Of a stretch of 64,000 nucleotides of DNA, positions 34,858-44,988 are shown piece by piece. Both the position numbers and the translations under genes were made by a program. Below the pieces are notes generated by a model. That model did no database searches and was not told where the DNA came from. It worked only from the letters and a program-made list of their open reading frames with translations. The stretch's first letter is position 1, and the number at the start of each line of letters is the position of its first letter. Location: positions 1,798,001 through 1,862,000 of the forward strand of contig NC_089450.1 in assembly GCF_026210795.1 (NCBI RefSeq), read 5' to 3'. The DNA is from Rhizophagus irregularis. Its lineage: Eukaryota; Glomeromycota; Glomeromycetes; Glomerales; Glomeraceae.

Positions 34858-36339
34858 ATGGATGTTATGGCAATGTGCTCGTCGCCTCCTATCTCAAACC
34901 AATCTGTCCCGAGGAAAATCCCGGAAGCCGTTTCTACTGTGCAGAATTTGCCTTCTCCACCGTATGTATAATATGCGCATATACGTACCTTTTTGACTTT
35001 TTTTTTTCACTTTCAAAAGGATTTTACTTATTTTTTCTTCTTTGTTAGGACGGTGAATGAGAAAAAAAATAGATCTTCACTCCCTCTTTTAACTTCTATT
35101 TTGCGTTCACCTGTATCTCCCCTGCACGAATTTAATCCTACTCCACTACCACCAAAACCACGTCATGATAACGTTAATTTTCATCAATCTCATCAATCAT
35201 TTACTCCACAAAGTAATCCTTCGCAAATGAATTATTTACAATCCCCGGAGTCAATTTCTCAATCAATAGCGCAAAGGTCGAACTTAACTTCCCCTTCCTT
35301 GTCCTCTCCATATTCATCACCAAATGATACTACTTCATCAATGTGGTCTCCGCCACTTTCCACTAATTCGTATTACCATCAATCACTTCATCCTCCTCCT
35401 CCACTGCAATATCCGTACATTCCTCAATCGCAACAACAATCCACGAGACTAATTAATAATCATCCTCGTCCATCTGTCACTACTTCTAATGTTTCGGATT
35501 ATCTTCCCCCATATGCTACTTCAATTTCATATGGTAGTGATGATGACGGTTATGACAATGATTCTCCTTATATCCAACAAACTGTCGAACAATCTCTTGT
35601 TAAAATGGGAAAAGTTGTTGATTATTGTAATCAAATTGTTCATTTTGCTTTACAATATCGTGATATGAAAACCAATTATAATCCATGGAATGGTGCTACC
35701 ACTCCTCAAATAACTGAATCCCATTTAGCAAATGTTATAAATAGGGCTTATGATGTATTAAATATTGTATCTAGTTTAAAAAGCGAAATAACTGCAAGAC
35801 CGCATTCAATTGAGGTAAAGATTTTTATTCCGGTAATTAACTAATAAAAGTCAAGGGTTTTTTTTAAAAAAATATTCATTTTAAGCTAAGTCAAGACGAG
35901 ATTGATTTGATTCGAAAACACAGAACTCTTGGAACAAAATACAGGAAGCGAAACGTAAGTTTTGATTTAAAGTCATTATATTAATAAATTTATTAATAAA
36001 TTAGCTATTTTAAATTTAAAAGCGTGCTGCGCCTCCTAAACGGTGTCATTCGTGTAATGTATCTGAAACTCCCGAGTGGCGTCGTGGTCCTGATGGTGCA
36101 AGAACACTTTGCAACGCTTGTGGTCTCCGTAAGTAAAATAAAATTTGCCTTCTTTCACATCCTTTATTTTAAGATTATTTTCCTTTTATATAGACTTCGC
36201 CAAAATGGCAAGGAATCGTACTTTATCTGCTATGCAACAAACTGATCAGCAACAATCATCATCTAGTTCAACTAATATCACCTTAACGACTTCTCCCGTG
36301 CCTGAAAATAATGATGTTATTGAGATAATTGATGATTGA
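34858..36339 (+). CDS. GATA-type zinc-finger transcription factor (5 exons)
   Basis: Exons 34858-34961, 35049-35814, 35886-35954, 36023-36128, 36194-36339, all GT-AG and in phase, giving 396 residues. Residues 1-200 are Pro/Ser/Gln-rich, a likely disordered activation region. Residues ~230-290 form a helical stretch ([18 protein letters not shown]). After [23 protein letters not shown] comes one GATA finger at residues 321-346, C-X2-C-X18-C-X2-C ([20 protein letters not shown] then LCNACGL), followed by HFAKMARNR. The 18-residue loop and [21 protein letters not shown] place it with the fungal NsdD/WC-2-like group, not the 17-residue-loop AreA group. Expected role: nuclear DNA-binding regulator at GATA sites, in light, sexual or developmental control in other fungi. 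No PAS domain is visible. The intron 2 acceptor was chosen at 35885 because it alone keeps the frame and uses a normal TTTTAAG site. Confidence 0.9.
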
Positions 36340-37325
36340 TTATTTAAACTTTTGTATATTCACGTCGATTGCGTAAAATTCTAAAAATTATTTTTCGTGA
36401 TTTAATTAATCCCCTTTGTAAATATTTTATTTTACACTACTCGAATAGTTTATTTTCGTGTTTATTTTTTTTATTTTAAAATTATTAAATTTATCTTAAA
36501 AATTTTCGTTTGATTTTCGTTCGATTCATTATATTTGTTATGCCACTCTAAGTTTCTCCCCTATTACTATGTTTTATCTTGCGGGGGTTTTTTCCCGTTT
36601 TTCATTTCGCTAAATTATATATGTTTATAGTTGTAAGATATCTTGTTATTTTTAATTTTTAAATATATGATTTAAGTATTAAGGTATAAATCTTGAATTT
36701 AAAATAAATATGAAGAAAACACTTTTCATGAATTCTCTTTTTGTATAAACGATATATAACAAAAACTTTATATAAGTTAACTTTCAATTTCTTCAGATAA
36801 TAATTATTGTTATCTAAAAAAATCTATAATGTAGGTACTGTATAGATACTTAAATATTATACCATATATTTATATTTATGGTATTTATGGCCAATAATTA
36901 AATTATTAAAGTTCAACTGTTAATTACATTTTATTAAGTATTAAGGGAGCCGTTCAAAATCCGAACAATCAGAATCCCGCTACAACACAAACCCGACGCT
37001 CACAATCCCAACAAATCATAATCACGAAACTTCAGAATCCCTTAACCACATTATTCATTATCCCGAAATTCATTATCCCGAAATTATCCTCCTAGCAATT
37101 GAAATATAATGACATAATATAAGAAATTCTAAAAAATGATTTATTAAAATCTTTAATCAGTATATTAAAAAAATAAAAAAATTATTATCTTTATGATGCA
37201 ATAATTTAAATTTTTATTGAATTTAAAAGCAAGATCTTTTTTTTTAGAAAAAAAAAATAATCAAATAAATAAAATTTACGAAAATTTATTTTTCTAATAA
37301 ACTTGGAATAATAATTCATTTAAGA
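36340..37325. other. 3' flank of the GATA gene; no gene
   Basis: AT-rich. A less AT-rich patch at about 36948-37092 repeats 'attatcccgaa' and 'attcattatcccgaaattca', a short tandem repeat of about 15 bp. Nothing else recognised. Confidence 0.45.
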
Positions 37326-38300
37326 ATGGATGAAATTATACCTTCTCAAAAGGAAAAAGAGAAAATTAATGTTTGTGGCTACTTAATGGTAAAAGAGTGA
37401 AATAGAGATGATCTATTTTACTGGTGTTGTGAAAAAAGAAAATCAGAAAACTGCAAAGGTTGAGCAACAACAGTTTTATTTAATGATTTACATTACCTTA
37501 GAAAATTTAATGATCATAATCATGCTTCTCAAGCTAGTAATGCTGAAGTTGTTGCTTAAATCAAGCATCAAACTCAAGAAAGTAGTGATAATCCTGTGCA
37601 AATCATACAAAACAATATTGTTAAGAAATTTATCCTTATATATCATCAAAAAATACTCTTCATATGAAGATGAATCATATTAGAAGAGTAAATAATCCTT
37701 CAGAACCACTGAGATTAATATTCTTGAATTATACTAATATACTTTAAATGAAAAGTTATTTTAGTAAAAAATTCTGAAATTAATAATAATAAAATTTTTT
37801 TATTCACTACAAAATTAATGTTCAACATTTATCCCAATTAACATACTAGATTATTGATGGTACTTTTAAAATAATACCAACAATTTTTTATCAATTATAT
37901 AACATCTATATTTTATTGGTGCAAAAAATAAATTTAGGAATCAGGATTCTTTTACTGGTATATATACTAATGACTGGAAAATCAAAAGAACTTTATTAGT
38001 TATTATTTCAAAATTTGATTGAATTTGCAAATGAAAACAATATTAATTTAAACCATCAATTATTCTTACAGATTTTGAAAAAGCAGCAATTAAAGTATTA
38101 TATAAAGAATTTCCTAATGTTATTAATAAAAGATATTTCTTTTATTTAGAGTAAAATGGCTGGAAAAAAATACAAAAATATGGTTTAGCAATTTAGTGTA
38201 GTATTGTTGAGCATCTAAGTTATATAAAATAATATTACAACATTTATTTGCTTTAATATTTTTAATATTTTGTTATCAGATGAAATTCATCAGCATTTGA
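37326..38300 (+). pseudogene. Dead FLYWCH-MULE transposase
   Basis: Reading through stops, the 5' part shows a FLYWCH-type zinc finger: YLMVKE, then DLFYWCCEKRKSENCKG, ATTVLFNDLHYLRKFNDHNH (Cys and His spacing preserved), followed by ASQASNAEVVA. From about 37850 a MULE catalytic core appears as IIDGTFKIIPTIFYQLY and, in another frame, ILTDFEKAAIKVLYKEFPNV with the second Asp. In-frame stops and shifts occur throughout, so it is inactive and old. It is a different subfamily from the FAR1-type MULE at 47.5 kb. Confidence 0.75.
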
Positions 38301-38890
38301 TACCTTAAAAGCAAATATATCATTAAAAACAAATAAAATAGTATAGTAGTTTGAAAATAGTTATATTTATGACTTTAATCACAAAATAGAAATATAACTT
38401 GTTTTTTATCTTTTTTTTTGCTATAACTATAGTTTATACATAATTTAATAGAATTAGATATTTTCAAAAATACAAAATTATATTAAAGCTTAATACTATT
38501 GTTGAAAAACTTTGGTTAATTGAATATATATAGGAATTTATAATATTGTTAAAGAATTTCAAAAAGAGTAACAATAAGTAAAATTTAAAATTGAAAATAT
38601 TTTTTATGGTGTTTAACATCTATAACAAAAGTAAAATTTAATTAATAGGAAAAATAAAATTATGACAATTTTTAATAATTAGCAAAATTGTTCATTAATG
38701 GATTTTCTATATGAAATAATATACAAATAATACAATTTTTTTTTGTAATTTATATATTATTTTATAGTGTTAATATTTTAAAAGTGAACTTCAGAATAGC
38801 AATTCTAATTTACTTTTATATAACTTTTTTAGAAAAAATGAAAATTATCTTATTAATTTATATGAACATTTAAGAAGATTAGGCATATAT

Positions 38891-39020
38891 GTCTTCACAA
38901 AAAACGTGATTGAGATTGAGATTGAAATTTAGTATAGAATTTCAATCTTACTAACATATTAAGATTGAAAATTCTATATGAAATCTCAATCTCAATCTCA
39001 ATCACGTTTTTTGTGAAGAC
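38891..39020. mobile_element. Foldback element, 130 bp
   Basis: Almost a perfect hairpin over its whole length. It begins GTCTTCACAAAAAACGTGAT and ends with the exact complement. The arms contain 'tgagattgagattga' repeats and meet at about 38955. No clear target duplication. The minus-strand open frame here is only a by-product of the palindrome. Confidence 0.85.
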
Positions 39021-39093
39021 CCCCAATATTGTATTTAGTAGTATGACAATCATTATAAGAACTTCTAATTGTGACAAAACTCACAACTAATAT

Positions 39094-39372
39094 AGGACCC
39101 CGGATATCTAATATAAAGGTCATAATGGACTTTTGCAAAAAACACTCCTTTTTTGCTGAAACAAAAATCGTTTTTGTAAATATCTCAGATCCAGTTATTC
39201 AATTTTAATGAAATTTTTTTTATTTTGTAGCCCTCATTTAGCTCACAATTTAAAAAAGTTCATCAAGTGGACCGCTCAGATGCCGAGATATTTACAAAAA
39301 ACGATTTTTTAATGAAAAATGGGCCAATCTAGCAGTGAAACATGACCTGTTTTGAAATATCCATCCAGGGTA
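39094..39372. mobile_element. MITE, AGGACCCC family, copy 2 (right end decayed)
   Basis: The left end AGGACCCCGGATATCTAATA matches the elements at 720 and 63033. The interior holds a hairpin: 'atcgtttttgtaaatatctc' near 39167 pairs with 'gagatatttacaaaaaacga' near 39286. The right end, near 39360-39372, is only weakly complementary ('atatccatccagggt'). Confidence 0.6.
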
Positions 39373-40235
39373 TAATATATTATAATTATAGCCTGTATTT
39401 TGTTACTATACCATTAAATTTTGAAGTTAAAGACTTTGAAGAGGAACCTGTCTACTATTAAGATAGGTCACCCTGTGGCCTAAGGTAAAGTTTACTATAC
39501 TTCTCAATAGAATTAAAAAGTCAATATCAAAATATTACGGCATAGCCAAAAACAATTACATCAGTACAAATGTTTACTAATAAAACATATAATTATGGCA
39601 AATTACGGCATTTTAATTACGTCTATCATAATTTAAAAATTTAATTCCACTGATAAGTATAAAGTTTATATATAAAACTCTTTTAAAATCCTACTATAAA
39701 AAGAAATTTTATATTATATTGTTATGATTTTTTTCCTTTTTAGTTAATTAACCAATAGAATTTAAGTAAATCTTAAGGTAAGGTTTTATATAAAAGTAAA
39801 ATTTCTACCGGTAATATATTTTAGTAGTAGACGAGTCCTCTTTGAAGATATATCAGTTTAAATGAAAAATAAAATTGTGAAAAAGAAGCTGGTAAAGCAA
39901 AAAAACTTGTAAAGCAGTCAATATAAAGTTGTATTACTGCATATTTGGTATTGCTTAATTATTTTTTTAAAATGGCTAAAAAATTTAAATATAAGATAAA
40001 CTTAAATTTTGGTTAATCTTTCAACTAAATTCATCATTAACTTATCAATTTATTACCTATAAATTTTATGATATAGTGAATGAATATTATTTTTCTATTA
40101 TTTTATAAAACAGAATTCTAGCTAAATTTGAAAAATGGAATTATCTATAAAATATATATTAAATCTTCTAAATAATATATATGAAGATAGAAGTCCTTAA
40201 AGAATATCACCTTAATATTATGAAAAATATTAATA
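39373..40235. other. Gene-free AT-rich stretch
   Basis: No open frame or repeat end recognised between the two flanking MITEs. Confidence 0.45.
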
Positions 40236-40425
40236 CCGTAAAGTCCCGAATATAAGCAACCTTTTTTTGTTATAAGGGTGCTTATATTTGGGTAAATTTA
40301 TATATTTGATATATTGTAGTATTGGCCAAAATTATCATAATGTTGGTCAAGGGTGCTTACTTTTGGATAATATAAAAATCTGGGGGTATTTATATTCGAG
40401 GGTGCTTATAATCGGGACTTTACGG
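40236..40425. mobile_element. MITE, CCGTAAAGTCCCGA family, copy 2
   Basis: A 190-bp element with ends CCGTAAAGTCCCGAATATAA and a complementary end at 40412-40425, flanked by TA (40234-40235, 40426-40427). It is the inverse orientation of the copy at 15567-15757, with good identity throughout. Confidence 0.87.
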
Positions 40426-40899
40426 TAATAAAATTAAAAATATCTTTTTAATTATCTATGATAAGATCCAATATTACACTTCATATTTATCAAATATATT
40501 TTCATTTTATAATAATGAAAATAAATAATTTATTATATTATTTATAGCTTACTAGTTGGCTTATTAATCAAACACGTACTTTGCAAATTTTATTAAACTT
40601 ATTTTTTAAAAAATATATAAATATATTTCAAATGAGTGATTTTAACGCTTACCAGTAGTGAAATTCACCAAGGGTAAATTCATTCAAGGTAAAGTTCACC
40701 TATATTACATAATTTATTAAAATTTAAATTGTTTTGTTTTGAAAAAACTAATAATTTTATAAATAAAAATATTTATATAAAATATATAGTTTAAATATAA
40801 TAATATACGGTATTATACAATAATTCATAAGTTAGTATTATTATAAAAAATGGGATAAATCTTACAAGTATTAAATAGATTTTATACTGCTAATTGCTA

Positions 40900-42620
40900 A
40901 ACAACTTTCAATTAATAAAGGAAGTAAATCTCATTTGACTAAAGTGGTGAAATTACGCTCTAAAGTTAGTAAATGGAAAAAAGAAAAATTTGAAAGTTAG
41001 TATTATGATGAAAACCGTAGATTTCTCCATATGTATTATACCTATACCAATAAAAATTAATATACAAGTAGTTTCGACCTTGCTGAACAATTTTCAATTA
41101 AGTTAGAAAGTCAATTCATTTGACTAAAGTAGTGAAATTACACTCTAAAGTTAATAAATAGAAAAAAAAAATCAAAAGTTAGTACTATTATGAAAAATGT
41201 AGATTTCTCCATATGTATTATATTTACACCCATGAAAATTAATATACAAGTAGTTTCGACCCTGATGAACAATTTTCAATTAATTTAGAAAGTCGATTTC
41301 ATTTGACTAAAGTAGTGAAATTACACGCTGAAGTTAATAAACAGAAAAAAAATTCAAAAGTTAGTAATGTTATGAAAAATGTAGATTTCTCTATATGTAT
41401 TATACCTATACCTATGAAAATTAATATACAAGTAGTTTCGACCTTGCTGAACAATTTTTAATTAATTTAGAAAGTCGATTTCATTTGACTAAAGTAGTGA
41501 AATTACGCTCTGAAGTTAATAAATAAAAAAACAATTTTGAAAGTTAGTACCATTATAAAAAATACATATGGACTGATTTGTCTACCTTTAATTAAAATAT
41601 TAATTTTATTACATTTTTATTATACAAAATACTATATAATATACAGTAAATTGGAAATGAGTATTAAAAAATTTTTATTTAATGTTATTATACTATAATT
41701 TGGTAAATATTTCTTTTAAATTAATATAATTCTTAGCACTTACTATATATGTTAAAAATTTGTATCTCAACTTAAAACGTAAATATCTTCAGATCCAGTG
41801 ATCCAATTGGCAAGCTCTTTTTTCGTTCATATAGACCAGATCAAAAGCTTTTCAAAGAGTCTAAATTTATAAAAAATGGATCAGTGGATCCCAAGATATT
41901 TGCATTTAAGCATGTTAAAAAGTTCATACCTCAACTTTAAACGTAAATATCTCCGGATCTAATGATTCAATCGGCATGCTCTTTTTTCGCCTATAAAGCC
42001 CAGAACAAGGGCTTTCCAACGAGCCTAAAATTATAGAAAACGGATCAGTGAATCTTGATATATTTGCGTTTAAAGATGGTAATACAAACTCTGATATAAA
42101 ATAATTATTTTTATTGTTTGAAAATATTTATTATGATACCATCTTTTATATGATATTTTTATTATACTTTTATAAACATTTATAGCTACTAAGGCTATAT
42201 AAATTTTTATTTTACTTTATATTTATTAAAATATACTTACTTTTTAATAATATATGTTAAAAATTCCATATATATGAGAAATGGGTTTTTTCACAGCTCT
42301 TTTACATTTAATAATTTAAGTTTCGCAAATGTAAATTTTTGTTCAACTTATTATTTAGTCAAGTGATCATCAATCAGATGATTTTTTGGTATTACAAAAC
42401 AATTTTGAGTAACAAAAATTGTGAAAATCAATCAATAACTCTTTTTAATGTAGAGTAGACAAATCAACCCATATGATGGGTTTCTTTATATGTATTATAC
42501 CTACACTTATAAAAAATAATATACAAGTAGTTTTGGTTTTATTGAACAACTTTTAATTAATAAAAGAAATTGATTTTATTTGACTAAAGTAGTGAAATTA
42601 CACTCTAAAGTTATTAAATA
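40900..42620. repeat. Tandem array, ~182-bp unit (interrupted)
   Basis: Same unit as at 4470-5290: 'catttgactaaagtagtgaa', 'attacactctaaagttaata', 'tctccatatgtattatacct', 'attaatatacaagtagtttc'. Four units, then the 911-bp insertion, then a fifth. Confidence 0.8.
41565..42475. mobile_element. Non-autonomous TIR element, CATATGG...GATTTGTCTAC ends
   Basis: A 911-bp insertion in the array, with 21-bp ends that differ at two positions (left CATATGGACTGATTTGTCTA; right, complemented, CATATGGGTTGATTTGTCTA). The uninterrupted unit elsewhere reads 'aaaaaatatgggtttct', confirming insertion. The target duplication is unclear, at most 1-2 bp. Interior: two ~170-bp hairpin modules (41755-41925, 41935-42080). 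Confidence 0.75.
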
Positions 42621-42905
42621 AAAAATATAAAACTTGAATTAAACAGTTAGTAGTATTATAAAAAACACAAATTTCTCTATGAATTTCATTTCTAATTTAT
42701 AAAATTGAGTTGTATGGGTTTAATAGTATGTTTGGAAAAAAAGTTACAGTTTAAAAAAATTCATAAAAAAATTTTTATTTACATGTATAAAATTGTAAAA
42801 CGTAATACAAACAAAATTAATATAAAACCAAAATTATCATATTACTGGTGAATTTCATCAGAGGTAAATTCACCCCTGGTGAATATAAAATTAATCCATT
42901 TCAAA

Positions 42906-44347
42906 TATTTAAATTTTTTAATTTATTTATGACTGATATAAAATGCTTTATTATTTTGACTAGTTTTTGCTTTTACTATGAAATTTTCTGTAAAACTGAA
43001 GTGATTAATAAATATATTAAAAATACTTCTAATCTACTCTTGACATGTTTCATAGTATTTGTCTATTAAAAGTAAATAAAAAATTTTTACATAACTCATT
43101 TCAAGATGTATTAAACAAAGATCAAAAATTTCAGGAGAAATTTGCTGTCAATATCAAAGCACATAGTTAGTTAAATTTATTATTTGAAATTGCAAAATTA
43201 AGCAAAACAAGATATAACTTTAAAAGACATTTAAATATATTAAATAGAAAATCTGTTCTGCAAGTGCAAGAATTTTCTTTCTCAACTAATGAATAAGAAG
43301 CTATTGTAAAAAGATTTTATAATTTGACATAGATAGAAATATATATGTTTCTTTACAATAATAAAAGTATTATACTTGCTAAGATTATAGAAGTCTTTGA
43401 AAAAGAGAATATCTTAAAATTAAGATCAACTTTGAAAATGCAGATACTCTTTGCATGATTAATTTTATTATTGAGAATATAGATATTTTTATGAAAAAAT
43501 CTGTATTCAATATTAAAAACCAGGAAAATCCTTTTGAAATCCTCAAAGATTATAAAAAAAAATATTAACTATTTTATAAATACTAAAATTGATTTAATAT
43601 AATATCAAAAGTCAATTTTAATGCATGTTAGGATTTATTTAGGAGTAGAGTGGTAGTTAGATTAATCTGTAATATTCAGATTATATTAAGTAAGAAAAAT
43701 TTTAATTCAAAAAATTTTCTTAAAACTATACTTTTTCAGAAAGGATAAATATCAGAAATAGCTCTTAAGAAGATTAAAGAAGTGAAAAAATAATATGTTT
43801 CAGGTTGGTCAAACCTGATGGCATGTTTTAATAATGTAAGTATTTGTAATTATTTAAAATAAATAACTTTAAGTATTAAGAATCTTACTTATTTTAATAT
43901 ACAATTAGATTCAATATTCTATTTATGAGTCAGGAGGATCTATTATAATTAAAGATTGTCCTTTCTTAATAATGAAAAATATAAAACAAGTACGTGCTTA
44001 TGCTTTAACCAGAATTTTACATTAATTTGAAAATTGCAAATAGATAGGATATTAAAGTAAAAAAAATATATAGTTATAAAACTGCCATTTTAACTTTTAA
44101 GGCTATGAATAATCTAAGACTTATATGTTATAGTAATATTTAGTAAAATATTTATACTAGAGCTAATATATATTCCAGTTCTAAAGTATTTGTCTTGCTT
44201 GATAAATGTATTATATAAAGCATTCAGTCTATATTTCAAAGAAATTAAATTCAAGTGATAGAGAAGTTTTATAAGTATATTATTTCTTCAAACTTTTGTC
44301 TCTTTATGTTTTTAAATTATTCTTATTAGTATAAATAAGTTATTACT
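42906..44347. other. No intact gene; possible decayed coding sequence at 43080-43640
   Basis: On the plus strand 43080-43640 has fewer stops in one frame than expected for such AT-rich DNA (segments such as KDQKFQEKFAVNIKAHS and LFEIAKLSKTRYNFKRHLNI), which hints at an old gene. I could not assign a family. The remainder is featureless. Confidence 0.3.
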
Positions 44348-44355
44348 GAAATAAT

Positions 44356-44589
44356 AGGATCCAGAAATATATATAAAAGGGTCAGGTTTAAGTTTGCGTA
44401 TTTTAAACTAAAAAAATCATGAAAATCTTTCCTTTTTTAGATAATTTTTGATAATGCCAGTCAGAATTTTATTTTTTATTATAGTAACCGACTGACATTA
44501 TCATAATTCCAGCTCTGAAAAAATGCGTACAGTTCATAGTAAAAAAATTTTTTCATTACCTGACCCCCATATATATATTTTTGGATCCT
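44356..44589. mobile_element. hAT-like MITE, 234 bp, AGGATCCA ends
   Basis: Ends AGGATCCAGAAATATATATA and, complemented at right, AGGATCCAAAAATATATATA, with 'gggtcaggt' shared further in. Exact 8-bp target duplication GAAATAAT (44348-44355, 44590-44597). A central hairpin ('gccagtcagaattt' / 'ccgactgacattatc') is visible. Non-coding. Confidence 0.9.
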
Positions 44590-44597
44590 GAAATAAT

Positions 44598-44970
44598 TTA
44601 TTTGAATTAAATTCTAAAGCAAGAATTGTCTATTTTTTACTAAAATAAATAAACTCATATCACCCTTAAAATAGATTTTATACTAATAGAAAATCTTTTA
44701 CAAATATTTGATTTATTCACTAAAATAAATAAAAGTGAAATTAAAGTTAGGTGGTAAAAGTTAACTAAGAAGTCTAATTTAAGTTTAATATTATTTATAA
44801 TTCTAATATTCTCTAAATAATTTGAAAGCCTATTGATGTATTTGGTTTATAATATAATAAAGTTATTTCTACAAGTCTTTAAAATATTTTACAATATAAT
44901 AAAATTATTTTTACAAGTTTTTAAAATACTTTTACAATAAATCTACAACATAATAAAGTTATTAATATTT
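44598..44970. other. Gene-free AT-rich stretch
   Basis: Contains repeated 'ataataaagttatt' and 'acaagtttttaaaatact' phrases; nothing coding. Confidence 0.4.
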
Positions 44971-44988
44971 TTACAATATTTGTATAAT

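Larger units (their letters stand above)
40625..42905. mobile_element. Two-kb non-coding repeat element, copy 2
   Basis: Aligned with 3735-5730: same GTGAATTYACC-type ends ('tgaaattcaccaagggtaaatt' at left, 'aaattcacccctggtgaata' at right), same ~182-bp array (units near 40906, 41091, 41272, 41450 and 42545). It lacks the three insertions of copy 1 but has its own at 41565-42475. The 73-residue open frame at 42848-43069 overlaps the right end and is not a gene. Confidence 0.65.
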
